A DNA stretch of 64,000 bases from Muribaculaceae bacterium (GCA_022509165.1 JAFLTT010000004.1:81523-145522), one strand, 5' to 3'. Positions 17,612 through 27,467 are shown, counted from the stretch's first letter. The notes: generated by a model not told the origin, from the letters alone. Translations and numbers: made by a program.

Positions 17612-17685
17612 GCCTCTTTAGCTCAGTTGGCCAGAGCACGTGATTTGTAATCTCGGGGTCGTTGGTTCGAATCCGACAAGAGGCT
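17612..17685 (+). tRNA. tRNA-Thr (TGT)
   Basis: 74-nt cloverleaf: acceptor GCCTCTT with AAGAGGC, anticodon loop TTTGTAA gives TGT (reads ACA), T-loop TTCGAAT, discriminator T. Lies 4 bases after the SRP RNA and shares its promoter. Confidence 0.95.
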
Positions 17686-17783
17686 CAAAGTTTACTGCTT
17701 CGCAGTATAGCGTTGAATGTTTTTCATAATTTTGTTTTGGCGGTATGTTTTTTAATTAAAGCATGCCGTTTTTTTTATTTATC

Positions 17784-18110
17784 ATGTTTTCCTACAATAT
17801 AACCTTTGTGGCCGATACCAAAGAGGAGGCCCGGCTGCTCACATATCTAAGATCAGAGTTAATCCCTGCTCTTTTTAATCCTGATTCAGGAGCCGGAAAT
17901 CCTGAACTTAAGAAAATTATTGAGGCCGGGGGTGAGAAACAGGGTGAAGAACACGGTGTAAGTCTGGCCCTGAGTGCAATTTTTGAGTCGGAAGCTGAAG
18001 CACGCCTCTGGCATGATGAGGTGGCAGTGCCTGCCCTGGGAGATTTTCATCTTAAATTCGGCGAAAGAGCACTCTTCTTTATAACTTTGCTCGAGTTTCT
18101 TGAGGTGTAG
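17784..18110 (+). CDS. DUF4286 family protein
   Basis: 108-aa small cytoplasmic protein. The opening FSYNITFVADTKEEARLLTYLRS and the ending GERALFFITLLEFLEV fit the Bacteroidetes DUF4286 family, a ferredoxin-fold-like domain of unknown function. The ATG at 17784 is chosen over one at 17763 because the upstream residues are only a hydrophobic phenylalanine run and family members begin near MxxYNxTF. It precedes ruvC by 26 bases and is likely in its operon. Confidence 0.75.
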   Translation: MFSYNITFVADTKEEARLLTYLRSELIPALFNPDSGAGNPELKKIIEAGGEKQGEEHGVSLALSAIFESEAEARLWHDEVAVPALGDFHLKFGERALFFITLLEFLEV

Positions 18111-18136
18111 TAAAAAAGCAAGGGGAAGTGTGAAGT

Positions 18137-18727
18137 ATGGACACTCGGGAATTTGAAAGAGTGATAATGGGGATCGACCCCGGCACAAATGTGATGGGAT
18201 ATGGTGTGTTGGGTATCAAGGGCCGGAAACTTACTCCGGTGATACTCGGAGCCATTGAACTGAATAAGGTGGGCGATCATTATCTGCGACTGGCCAGGAT
18301 TTATGAAAGAGTCACCGGGATTATCGATCAGTATTTGCCTGACGAACTGGCCATCGAGGCTCCTTTCTATGGTAAAAACGTACAGTCGATGCTCAAACTG
18401 GGGCGAGCACAGGGTGTGGCCATGGCTGCAGCTTTGGCACGCCAAATTCCTATAGCTGAATATGCTCCTCTCAAAGTAAAGCAAGTGGTAACAGGAAATG
18501 GTGGCGCCTCAAAGGAACAGGTGGCCAACATGCTATGTTATATTTTGAAAATGGAAAGAGATAAGTTACCATCTCTTTTGGATGCCACAGATGCTATGGC
18601 TGTGGCGCTCGCACATTATTATGAGAGCGGGAAACCCACAGCCGGAACCGGTGCCAAGAATTGGGCCCAGTTTATCAAGCAACATCCCGACCGTATCGTA
18701 GGGAAAACAATAAACAATAAACAATAA
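18137..18727 (+). CDS. ruvC: Crossover junction endodeoxyribonuclease RuvC
   Basis: 196-aa Holliday-junction resolvase acting with RuvAB. Catalytic acidic residues are in GIDPGTNVMGYGV (first Asp), LAIEAPFYGKN (Glu) and LLDATDAMAVALAHYY (the two C-terminal Asp). The last residues (GKTINNKQ) are encoded by the beginning of an ACAATAA heptamer repeat that continues downstream, so the repeat has extended or replaced the original 3' end. Confidence 0.95.
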   Translation: MDTREFERVIMGIDPGTNVMGYGVLGIKGRKLTPVILGAIELNKVGDHYLRLARIYERVTGIIDQYLPDELAIEAPFYGKNVQSMLKLGRAQGVAMAAALARQIPIAEYAPLKVKQVVTGNGGASKEQVANMLCYILKMERDKLPSLLDATDAMAVALAHYYESGKPTAGTGAKNWAQFIKQHPDRIVGKTINNKQ

Positions 18728-18882
18728 ACTTGTAAGTAATAAACAATAAACAATAAACAATAAGTAAGATACTAAAAATAAGTGAATCACTTAAACAGTA
18801 ACCCACTTATTGTTTATTGTTTATTGTTTGATACTTAATAAGTAACCCACTTATTGTTTATTGTTTATTGTTTGATACTTAG
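18703..18882 (+). repeat. Heptamer repeat region between ruvC and deoC
   Basis: A left arm of AAACAAT-type heptamers (18703-18764) faces two 44-bp direct repeats beginning AGTAACCCACTTATTG (18797-18840 and 18841-18882) made of TTATTGT heptamers. The arms are complementary, so the whole region can fold into a large hairpin between two convergent genes and may act as their terminator. The stop codons of both ruvC and deoC lie inside the repeat. Confidence 0.85.
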
Positions 18883-19760
18883 AAGTATTTTACTTCTGCT
18901 TCGTCGAGCATCTTGGCAAGCATGGCATTGGCCAGACTGCTCGCACCGATTCTGAAGTAAGTATTGTCGAGCCATTCTTCTCCGAGCACATCCTTCACGA
19001 TGGCATAATAAAGCAAAGCATCCTCAGTGCTTCTGACACCGCCTGCTGCCTTGAAGCCGACTTTCCGGCCTGTCTTCTCATAATATTCACGGATACATCT
19101 GCACATCACATAGGCAGCTTCAGGTGAGGCTCCTTCATATACCTTCCCGGTGGATGTCTTGATAAAGTCAGCATCACTATACATAGCCAGTATACTGGCA
19201 TTACGTATCTGCTCCGGATCCTTCAGGGCTCCTGACTCTATTATCACCTTCATGTGTGCATCCTTGATGGAATGTTTCACTTCAATGAGTTCGTCACAAA
19301 GTTCCTCATAATTTCCATCCAGCAACATTCCTAAGTTCATTACCACGTCTACCTCATCAGCTCCCTCGGATACTGCCAATGCTGCATCTGCCACCTTTAT
19401 GGCTGTGAAAGTCTGGCCCGAAGGGAACCCTCCGGCCACTACAGCGATTTTAACACCGGTTACTTCCAGAGCTGACCTTACTAATCCTGCGAAATTGCTA
19501 AACACACAGAGAGCGGCCACATTGGGATATTGAGGATATTCATTGTCGAAATCATTTACTCTCTGCACAAATCCGGTCACACTATTCTGACTGTCGGTTG
19601 TGTTGAGTGTGGTGAGGTCAATACAATTGAAGATCCGTGTATACACTTCCGGTTTCCTCAGTTCAGGAAGTTTCTCCTTGATTTTTTCAACTTCTGCTTT
19701 AATGAAATCTTTGTCGGTAGGTACACCTGATTCATCCAGTACTTTTTTATATCTATCCAT
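18879..19760 (-). CDS. deoC: Deoxyribose-phosphate aldolase
   Basis: 293-aa class I aldolase that splits 2-deoxyribose 5-phosphate into glyceraldehyde 3-phosphate and acetaldehyde in deoxynucleoside catabolism. The Schiff-base lysine is in DADFIKTSTGKV and the second catalytic lysine in VGFKAAGGVRS; the VVMNLGMLLDG and VIIESG strands of the TIM barrel are present. It is longer than the E. coli enzyme (259 aa) through an N-terminal helical extension. Located 65 bases downstream of rnr on the same strand, possibly co-transcribed. Confidence 0.94.
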   Translation of the reverse strand: MDRYKKVLDESGVPTDKDFIKAEVEKIKEKLPELRKPEVYTRIFNCIDLTTLNTTDSQNSVTGFVQRVNDFDNEYPQYPNVAALCVFSNFAGLVRSALEVTGVKIAVVAGGFPSGQTFTAIKVADAALAVSEGADEVDVVMNLGMLLDGNYEELCDELIEVKHSIKDAHMKVIIESGALKDPEQIRNASILAMYSDADFIKTSTGKVYEGASPEAAYVMCRCIREYYEKTGRKVGFKAAGGVRSTEDALLYYAIVKDVLGEEWLDNTYFRIGASSLANAMLAKMLDEAEVKYF

Positions 19761-19825
19761 TGGTATTGTTGTTTTTATAGTTTTACTATTTTTATCTGAG
19801 TAATCTTAAGAAACCACTTCCAATT

Positions 19826-22069
19826 CTATTTACGGGATCTGCCTTTGGATGGTTTTTTCTTCTTGGAAACCGATTCTTCCTTCTTAAGTTTCTTCTTTTC
19901 TTTTAGAGGTATATTGGGATTTCCCTCATCGAGCACGAGTGCAAAGTCGAGTTGTTTCTTTTCCAGGTCTGCTCGAGCCACCTGCACTTTCACGATATCG
20001 CCCAGGGTGTATTTGTTGTGGTATTTTCTACCTGTGAGACAGAAATTCTTCTCGTCGAAGTCATAATAATCATCGGCCAGGTCGCGCACCGGCACCAGCC
20101 CTTCGCACTTGTTCTCGTCCAATTCCACATAGAATCCCCATTCTGTCACAGCTGAAATCACACCCTCGTAAATTTCACCGAGTTTGTCTTGCATGAATTC
20201 CACCTGTTTATAGCGGATAGATGCGCGTTCGGCATTTGCGGCAAGTTGTTCCATTTCCGAAGAATGTTTACACTGTTCCTCCACCTTCATCTTGTCGGCG
20301 CTACGTCCCCCCTCATCATATTTAGCCAGGAGACGGTGAACCATCATATCCGGGTATCTGCGGATAGGAGAAGTGAAATGGGTGTAGAAAGGCACCGCGA
20401 GGCCATAGTGTCCTACGTTTTCGGTAGTATACATAGCCTTGGCCATACTCCTGATAGCCAGGATAGAGAGCATATTCTCCTCCCCGCGGCCCTTCACGTC
20501 CTTGAGCAAACGGTTGATGCCTCGGTTCACCTCCTTCGGAGATCCTTCGGTCTTCACCTTGAAACCAAACCTGGCAGCAATCTGAGAGAAGTTTGAAATC
20601 TTCTCCGGGTCAGGATTGTCGTGCACACGGTAAACGAAAGTCTTTGCTTTCTTTCCTTTCGGCACCTTGCCTATATGTTCAGCCACCGTGATATTTGCCA
20701 GAAGCATGAATTCCTCAATAAGTTTATTGGCATCTTTAGATTCCTTGAAGAAGACGCTTATAGGTTTACCATCTTTGTCAATTTCGAATCTTACTTCCGC
20801 ACGGTCGAATTCGAGGGCTCCGTTTTCATATCTGCGGTGCCGGAGTTCTTTTGCCAGTTTATCGAGCGTTAGGATTTCCTCCTTGAAGTCTCCCTCTCCC
20901 GTTTCAATTATTTCCTGAGCCTCTTCATACGTGAACCTTCGGTCTGATTTTATTACCGTGCGCCCGATTCTACTCTTTATCACATTTGCTTTATCATCCA
21001 TTTCGAAAATGGCGGAATAGGTGAGTTTCTCTTCATTGGGACGCAGTGAGCAGATACCATTGGAAAGGTGTTCGGGGAGCATTGGAATGGTGCGGTCAAC
21101 AAGGTAAACGCTTGTGGCACGTTGCTTAGCCTCCTTTTCAATAATGGATGTAGGCGAAACATAGTGAGTCACATCCGCAATATGTACCCCCACTTCCCAG
21201 TTACCATTCTTCAGTCGCCTTATAGAAAGAGCGTCGTCAAAGTCTTTGGCGTCGCGCGGGTCGATTGTAAATGTGGTTACTCCTCTGAAATCTTCACGCT
21301 TGGCTATTTCCTCAGGAGTGATTCCGGCTTCAATCTCATTGGCCGCTTTCTCTACATTAGCAGGATAAGAGTAAGGCAATCCGAATTCAGCAAGTATGGC
21401 ATGCATCTCTGCAGTGTTTTCACCCTTGCGTCCGAGTATATCCACCACCTCTCCCTTGGGATTCATCTCATCATCATTCCATTTTGTGATTCTCGCGATG
21501 GCCTTGTCGCCGGTCTTTCCGCCTTTGAGTTTGGAACGAGGGATGATGATATCGGCTGCGAGGAATTTGGAATCAGTTACGAGGGAGGCATAATTCTTCT
21601 CCACATTGAGCGTACCGATAAACACCTGTTCTTTCGGTTCTACGATTTCGATGACCTTTGCTTCCGGCTCCTGACCTTTTCGGTGAGCGGAAATCTCCAC
21701 TCTCACCTTGTCGCCGTTAAGAGCATGGCGAGAGTTTCGTTCTGCCACAAATATCAGTTCATCGTCGATCATCACACCGTTACGGCCATTGCTTCTTCTC
21801 ACGAATTGGCCGATGTTTTCTGTTCCGCGGTTGCTGTTTGCCTTATACTTTCCTAAGCCCACTTCCTGAATTCTCTCGGCGGCTGCCAGAGAATCAAGGA
21901 TATTTATTACATCCATTCGGTTGGAAGGATGCGTGGCATTTATAGCGAAGGCAATCTGTTTATAGTTGAAAGCCTGTCGGTTTTCCTTTTCGAGGAAATT
22001 GAGGATGAGGTGTTCGAGGTCGACCTTCCTTATCTTTGGAGCGGCCTGTTTTGTAGATTTCACTGCCAT
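19826..22069 (-). CDS. rnr: Ribonuclease R
   Basis: 747-aa 3'-5' exoribonuclease that degrades structured RNA. Order of domains: N-terminal winged-helix-like region (about 1-70), cold-shock/OB domains with VFIGTLNVEKNYASLV, the RNB catalytic domain with TIDPRDAKDFDDALSI (active-site aspartates) and HFTSPIRRYPDMMVHRLL, then an S1 domain (GEIYEGVISAVTEWGFYVELDE as separate blocks) and a lysine/serine-rich tail (KKKKPSKGRSRK) common for RNase R. No promoter box on this strand was recognised upstream. Confidence 0.95.
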   Translation of the reverse strand: MAVKSTKQAAPKIRKVDLEHLILNFLEKENRQAFNYKQIAFAINATHPSNRMDVINILDSLAAAERIQEVGLGKYKANSNRGTENIGQFVRRSNGRNGVMIDDELIFVAERNSRHALNGDKVRVEISAHRKGQEPEAKVIEIVEPKEQVFIGTLNVEKNYASLVTDSKFLAADIIIPRSKLKGGKTGDKAIARITKWNDDEMNPKGEVVDILGRKGENTAEMHAILAEFGLPYSYPANVEKAANEIEAGITPEEIAKREDFRGVTTFTIDPRDAKDFDDALSIRRLKNGNWEVGVHIADVTHYVSPTSIIEKEAKQRATSVYLVDRTIPMLPEHLSNGICSLRPNEEKLTYSAIFEMDDKANVIKSRIGRTVIKSDRRFTYEEAQEIIETGEGDFKEEILTLDKLAKELRHRRYENGALEFDRAEVRFEIDKDGKPISVFFKESKDANKLIEEFMLLANITVAEHIGKVPKGKKAKTFVYRVHDNPDPEKISNFSQIAARFGFKVKTEGSPKEVNRGINRLLKDVKGRGEENMLSILAIRSMAKAMYTTENVGHYGLAVPFYTHFTSPIRRYPDMMVHRLLAKYDEGGRSADKMKVEEQCKHSSEMEQLAANAERASIRYKQVEFMQDKLGEIYEGVISAVTEWGFYVELDENKCEGLVPVRDLADDYYDFDEKNFCLTGRKYHNKYTLGDIVKVQVARADLEKKQLDFALVLDEGNPNIPLKEKKKLKKEESVSKKKKPSKGRSRK

Positions 22070-22587
22070 AACCTATCAAATAGATAAAAGCCCTTTCTTG
22101 CTTGATGTTATAATATGAATTTTTTGGCGTTATTGGCGATACAGACGTTACTAACGGTATTCATATATTTATAACAAAAAATCGGCGGGAAATATTGAGA
22201 AAGAGTAATTTTTGACAGACAAATATGAGATGCGAAAGAATGAATAACAATGGTTAAAAAGGATAATTAACAATGTTAATGGATGATATAGAGGATATGT
22301 AATCAGTATAAAATTTTATTTTTGCCATGTTTAAGTAGCAAAATCCTATATAAACATAAGGAAATGACAAACAAATGTCATCCGATATGAGAGGTGGGAT
22401 GCTATGGAAAACTCAAAAATATGTTAAAAAACATTATGAAGTAATGTGGATATATCCCTGATATGGGATAATTTTGCATTTGCCATACTACAGGGCGAGG
22501 TGTGGAGTGCCCTGTAGGATAATGAAAAACTCCATAGATAACCTGAAAAAATAAAATCTAACCAAATATCAACTAAATTTTTCTTGC
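22070..22587. other. 518-base intergenic region upstream of the Sus operon
   Basis: AT-rich gap between divergent rnr (-) and susC (+). Two -7-like boxes on the plus strand are visible: TATTTTTG at 22317-22324 and TAATTTTG at 22469-22476, the latter closer to susC; neither has a convincing -33 partner, as expected for a promoter needing an activator. No ORF with coding character and no operator could be recognised. The leader hairpin at 22488-22517 is listed separately. Confidence 0.6.
22488..22517 (+). promoter_or_regulatory. 5' leader hairpin of the Sus operon
   Basis: A perfect 9-bp stem CTACAGGGC (22488-22496) with GCCCTGTAG (22509-22517) and a 12-base loop. It begins 11 bases after the -7 box at 22469-22476, so it would sit at the very 5' end of the mRNA, about 70 bases before the susC ATG. 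No U-tract follows, so it is not a terminator; mRNA stability or regulator binding is possible. Confidence 0.6.
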
Positions 22588-25500
22588 ATGAAGAACATCT
22601 GTTTTCAACTGAACAGGAAGTTGTGGATGTCGCTGGCTTTGCTGGTGTGCGTCGCACTTCCCGGCTTCGCGCAGAAAATCACCGTTCACGGTTATGTGGA
22701 CGATGACTTGGGCGAGCCCCTGATCGGTGCCACCGTCATGGAGAAAGGCACAACTAACGGAACAGCTACCGACCTTGATGGTAACTTCACTCTGAACGTA
22801 GCTCCGAATGCCACCCTTGTGGTAAGCTACGTAGGTTACGACCCGATGGAAGTGCCGGTGAACGGTAGGACTGAAATTAAAGTAACCATGGCACAGAATG
22901 CTCAGATGCTTGCTGAGACTGTGGTTATCGGTTACGGTAGTGTAAAGAAATCAGACTCTACAGGTTCTGTAGCAGTGGTAAAGCCTGACGAAATTGAAGC
23001 CGGTCTTGCCACCTCAGTACAGGATATGCTTGTAGGTCAGACTCCGGGTGTGGTTGTAACTACTTCCGGTGGTCCTTCAGGAGGCGCAAACATCCGTATC
23101 CGTGGTGGTGCTTCTCTTTCAGCCTCCAACGACCCTCTGATCGTGCTTGACGGTGTGCCTTTGAGCAACGACACACCTCTCGGTATGGGTTCTCCGCTCG
23201 CCATGATCGATCCGGAATCCATCGAGAGCATGACAGTGCTTAAGGATGCTTCCGCTACTGCCATCTACGGTAGCCGTGCATCTAATGGTGTGATCATCAT
23301 TACTACTAAGAAGGGTACTGCCGGCAAACCGAAAGTAACTTTCGCCGCAAACTTCTTCGTAGACTATGCTCGTAAGAAACAAAAAGTGTTTGACGCCGCC
23401 GGTCTTACCAATTTCTTGAACGAAAACCTTGAAGGTGCCACTCTCAACACTGCTCTCAGTTATATTGGTGATGCCAACACTGACTGGCAGGACCAGATCT
23501 ACCGCACGACCTTCAGTTCTGACTATACTTTGTCAGTTTCCGGTACTGCAGGTAATTTCCCCTATCGTGTGAGCGGTTCTTTCACCAATAACAACGGTAT
23601 CTTGAAGAAATCTTCAATGAATCGTGCCACTTTGGGCTTCAACCTTACTCCGAAGTTCTTCGACAATCACCTCTCGATCAACGCAACTGCCAAAGGTTAC
23701 TATATCCACAATACCTGGGGCCAGGACGGCGCTATCGGACAGGCTGTTAACTTCAACCCGTCACTCCCGATCAAGACTGACCAATATCCGATCGTAGGCG
23801 GTACTGCAGCTCAATACGGTTACCTCTTCAACGGTTATACCGAACCTTTCGCTATTACAAAGGTTACAAGAGACGGTGTAGACTACTATCAGGCAGGTCT
23901 TAACAACAATGCTACTTACAACCCGGTGGCTACTATCGATCAGTCAACAAGTTATTCAAATGTTTGGCGTTCAAACGGTAACCTCCAGATTGACTATTCA
24001 TTCCATTTCCTCCCCGAACTCCACGCCAACCTCAACCTTGGTTATGACGTAACCAAGTCAGATGATATCTACTCTGTTGAGGCCAACTCACACATGGCAT
24101 GGAAAGACCATAACAACTATGGTGGAGGTTATCAGAACAAACAGTATGCTTTCCGTAGCAACACTCTTCTCGAGTTCTACCTCAACTATCGTAAGGAATT
24201 CGAAAAGGCCGACCAGATGATCGACGCTACTGCCGGTTATACTTGGAGCCGCGATGCTGCCAATGGCTGGAACTGGGGTGCAAGCTCCAACGCCGGTCGT
24301 CCGACCACTCCGGGTCTCAGCGCAGCTTATCAGGGCACTGTTGACGGAATGAATGGATTCATCCTCAACTATAATCCCAGCACTGAAGCAGGCGTAGGCA
24401 AGAACTTCCAGGATGATACAGTAGATGCAAACGGCGACTACCACTGGAAAAACCATCTCCAACTCCTCTCATTCTTCGGTCGTGTTAACTACACACTTTT
24501 GAACCGTTATCTGTTCACAGTGACAGTGCGTGGTGATGCTACCTCACGTTTCTCCAAGAATAACCGCTGGGGTGTATTCCCCGCTGTGGCTCTCGGTTGG
24601 AGAATCAACGAAGAAGCATTCTTGAATCGCGCTTCCGGTTGGCTGTCTGACTTGAAACTCCGTCTCGGTTGGGGTGAAACCGGTCAGCAGGCTGTAGGTT
24701 CTTACTACAACTATATACAGCAGTATCCGCTTGCTCAGCCTAACTCATGGTATACCAACGGTCAGGGCGGATGGTTTATCCCTGCTTTCCCCGACGGATA
24801 CAATCCTGACCTGAAGTGGGAAACTACCACTACATGGAACGTAGGTCTTGATTATGGCTTCCTCAACAACCGTATCAACGGTAGCATCGAATGGTACCTC
24901 CGCAAGACTCGCGACCTTCTCTCAACAGTGGCTGTGCCGGCAGGTTCTTCTACAGTTAACATGCTCCCGCAGAACATCGGTAGCCTTGAAAACTATGGTA
25001 TCGAATTCAACATCAATGCCAAGCCTATCGTAACTGATGACTTCGTTTGGACATTGAGCTACAATGTGGGCTGGAACCGCAACAAGATTACCAACCTCGA
25101 CGGCCAGACCTTCGGTGTAGGTGGCGGTATCGGCGGTACCGGTGGTAACTGTATGGTACAGATGGAAGGCTATCCCGCATATTCATTCTATCTCTATCAG
25201 CAAGTTTACGACGAGGCCGGAAAACCAATCGAAGGCGCATATGTTGACCAGAATGCCGACGGTGTGATTGACGACAGAGACCTCGTAGTAAGCAAATCAA
25301 AAGATCCTTCAGTAACAATGACCTTCGGTTCCAACTTCCGTTGGAAACAATGGGATCTCGGATTCTCACTCCGTGCCTCACTTGGCAACTACGTTTACGC
25401 TTCTGCAATCAATGGTGGTACTTCCGGTATCTCAGGTATCGCTCGTAACGATCAGCTCTCCAACAAGTATGTCACTGATTCAGGTGTATACTTCATGGGC

Positions 25501-25746
25501 AGTGAGAACTTCTCAGACTATTGGGTACGCAACGCTTCATTCTTGAGATGCGACAACATCACTTTGGGTTATACATTCGAAAGAATCAAAAACAGCAATG
25601 TCAACCTCCGTCTCTTCTGTGGTGTGCAGAACCCATTTGTAATCACCAAATATGAAGGTATCGATCCTGAAGTATTCGACGGTGTAGACGGCAACATTTA
25701 CCCGCGTGCAACAACATGGTCACTCGGTCTTGTACTGTCATTCTAA
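22588..25746 (+). CDS. SusC/RagA-family TonB-linked outer-membrane transporter
   Basis: 1052-aa outer-membrane beta-barrel that imports oligosaccharides captured by its SusD lid. A signal peptide ends near LPGFAQ; then a carboxypeptidase-regulatory-like domain (HGYVDDDLGEPLIGATVMEK), the TonB box-like ETVVIGYGSVKKSD, the plug domain (NIRIRGGASLSASNDPLIV, VLKDASATAIYGSRASNGVI) and the barrel, ending in the outer-membrane signature phenylalanine (LGLVLSF). First gene of a four-gene operon whose SusE/F-like partners point to starch or related alpha-glucans. Confidence 0.95.
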   Translation: MKNICFQLNRKLWMSLALLVCVALPGFAQKITVHGYVDDDLGEPLIGATVMEKGTTNGTATDLDGNFTLNVAPNATLVVSYVGYDPMEVPVNGRTEIKVTMAQNAQMLAETVVIGYGSVKKSDSTGSVAVVKPDEIEAGLATSVQDMLVGQTPGVVVTTSGGPSGGANIRIRGGASLSASNDPLIVLDGVPLSNDTPLGMGSPLAMIDPESIESMTVLKDASATAIYGSRASNGVIIITTKKGTAGKPKVTFAANFFVDYARKKQKVFDAAGLTNFLNENLEGATLNTALSYIGDANTDWQDQIYRTTFSSDYTLSVSGTAGNFPYRVSGSFTNNNGILKKSSMNRATLGFNLTPKFFDNHLSINATAKGYYIHNTWGQDGAIGQAVNFNPSLPIKTDQYPIVGGTAAQYGYLFNGYTEPFAITKVTRDGVDYYQAGLNNNATYNPVATIDQSTSYSNVWRSNGNLQIDYSFHFLPELHANLNLGYDVTKSDDIYSVEANSHMAWKDHNNYGGGYQNKQYAFRSNTLLEFYLNYRKEFEKADQMIDATAGYTWSRDAANGWNWGASSNAGRPTTPGLSAAYQGTVDGMNGFILNYNPSTEAGVGKNFQDDTVDANGDYHWKNHLQLLSFFGRVNYTLLNRYLFTVTVRGDATSRFSKNNRWGVFPAVALGWRINEEAFLNRASGWLSDLKLRLGWGETGQQAVGSYYNYIQQYPLAQPNSWYTNGQGGWFIPAFPDGYNPDLKWETTTTWNVGLDYGFLNNRINGSIEWYLRKTRDLLSTVAVPAGSSTVNMLPQNIGSLENYGIEFNINAKPIVTDDFVWTLSYNVGWNRNKITNLDGQTFGVGGGIGGTGGNCMVQMEGYPAYSFYLYQQVYDEAGKPIEGAYVDQNADGVIDDRDLVVSKSKDPSVTMTFGSNFRWKQWDLGFSLRASLGNYVYASAINGGTSGISGIARNDQLSNKYVTDSGVYFMGSENFSDYWVRNASFLRCDNITLGYTFERIKNSNVNLRLFCGVQNPFVITKYEGIDPEVFDGVDGNIYPRATTWSLGLVLSF

Positions 25747-25781
25747 TCTAACAGAGAATTACAAATAACGAAGAAAATATC

Positions 25782-27467
25782 ATGAATATAAAGAAATATC
25801 TTTCAATCGGAGCCTTGGCTTTGACATTGGGTCTTTCTTCTTGCGTGGGTGACCTTAATCTCGAACCAAACGATCCGAATAATGCAAATCCCGATAGCCC
25901 GGAATTCAAGGAGCAGCTCCTTTCCATGTGCTATCTCGGTATAGCTACTTCCGGTATCTCCGGTCCCGGTAGCTCTTATGTAAGCGGTCTCGACGCCGGT
26001 ACTTCTGCCTATCTCCGTATGATCTTTACCCTCAGCGAATTCTGTTCTGATGAATTGGTATGGATCTGGGCAGACGCAGGTGTAACAGATATCGTATCTT
26101 GTACATGGGCAGCCAACAACGGTCTTCTCGAAGGTTGCTACTATCGTCTAATCGGACATATTGCTATCTGCAACCAGTTCCTGGCTAAATATCCTGCTGA
26201 CCCAAGCGATGTTCAGCTCACCAATCTCCGTGCTCAGGTACGTACCCTCCGTGCTTATTCATACTACAACCTGATGGACCTCTTCGGACAGGTATCATTC
26301 ATTACTGAAGAAGCTGAAATCGGCGAAAATCCCGTTCAGGTTTCACGTGCTTGGATCTTCAACTGGATTGAAAGCGAATTGACAGACATCGTTGACAACA
26401 ACCAATTTGGCAACCTTCCTGTCACTTATGGTCAGATGGGTGTAGACGCAGCTGAAGGCCTTCTCGCTCGTCTATATCTCAACGGTGAACTCTACACCGG
26501 TACTCCTTACTGGAAGCAGTGTGCTACACGTTGCAGCAACATTATAGCTCGCCATCAAGGTACCGGCTATCAGGGTTCAGGTCTCGTAGAAAACTATCTC
26601 TATGTATTCTGCCGCGACAACAACAAATATATGCCCGGCGGAAGCGGTGTGAATGAAATCCTCTTCGGTATCGCTTATGACTCTGAATACACACAGAGCT
26701 ACGGTGGCCCGTCATTCATCATTTCATCTACTGTATCCAACACTCACTACCTGCCTCGTGTAGACTATGGCTGTGCATCAGAATGGTCATGTATCCGCGG
26801 TATCAAGCAGATGGCAGCAAGATTTGAATCCGGTACACCCGATACCCGTTGCTCTCTCTGGCTCAGAGGCGGTGAAGATGTATTCCCTGCTGGAAAAGAG
26901 GGTGACATAGAATGGGGCGCTGAAAACTATAGTGATACATTCGTGGGATTCACCGGCGACTGGTCTTCTTGTGGTGGTAATGCTATTATCAAATTCACCG
27001 GTAATGTAGAAGATCCGAACAACCCAGGAGAGCTCATGAAGAGCATACAATATCCTGACGGAACATCTTTCGCCGGAACCGACCAGCCGATTATCCGTCT
27101 TGCTGATATCTATCTGATGTATGCAGAATGTTACATCCACGATGCTTCTTCCGCTGATCCTACTCTCGGAAAACAATATGTAGATTGGGTACGTGGACGT
27201 GCAGGTGTTGGTTCACTCGGTGATCAGACTTTCAGTATCTCCACTCTCATGGATGAACGTTCACGCGAGCTTTATCTTGAAAGCGTACGTCGTACCGACC
27301 TTCTCCGCAACGATATGTTTGTAGGTCCTACACAGTCTGTATGGCAGTATAAGGGTAACATCGACAACAACGAGGGAACTCAGATTGCTGAAAAATATGG
27401 TCTCTACCCAATTCCTTCAGCTGTATTGTATGCACAACCTGATTTCAAACAGAACCCGGGTTATTAA
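25782..27467 (+). CDS. SusD/RagB-family nutrient-binding lipoprotein
   Basis: 561-aa surface lipoprotein that forms the lid on the SusC barrel. The lipoprotein signal (YLSIGALALTLGLSSC) has its Cys near residue 21. TPR-type helices of the SusD fold are seen in LRAQVRTLRAYSYYNLMDLFG and the C-terminal signature RGRAGVG ... LMDERSRELYLESVRRTDLLR is the classical RagB/SusD end. Begins 35 bases after susC. Which sugar-binding residues contact the ligand cannot be told without a structure. Confidence 0.95.
   Translation: MNIKKYLSIGALALTLGLSSCVGDLNLEPNDPNNANPDSPEFKEQLLSMCYLGIATSGISGPGSSYVSGLDAGTSAYLRMIFTLSEFCSDELVWIWADAGVTDIVSCTWAANNGLLEGCYYRLIGHIAICNQFLAKYPADPSDVQLTNLRAQVRTLRAYSYYNLMDLFGQVSFITEEAEIGENPVQVSRAWIFNWIESELTDIVDNNQFGNLPVTYGQMGVDAAEGLLARLYLNGELYTGTPYWKQCATRCSNIIARHQGTGYQGSGLVENYLYVFCRDNNKYMPGGSGVNEILFGIAYDSEYTQSYGGPSFIISSTVSNTHYLPRVDYGCASEWSCIRGIKQMAARFESGTPDTRCSLWLRGGEDVFPAGKEGDIEWGAENYSDTFVGFTGDWSSCGGNAIIKFTGNVEDPNNPGELMKSIQYPDGTSFAGTDQPIIRLADIYLMYAECYIHDASSADPTLGKQYVDWVRGRAGVGSLGDQTFSISTLMDERSRELYLESVRRTDLLRNDMFVGPTQSVWQYKGNIDNNEGTQIAEKYGLYPIPSAVLYAQPDFKQNPGY

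Noticed and set aside
21068..21856. 262-codon plus-strand ORF inside rnr
   Set aside because: It lies entirely opposite the conserved RNB domain of RNase R; its translation has no recognisable domain and is an antisense shadow.
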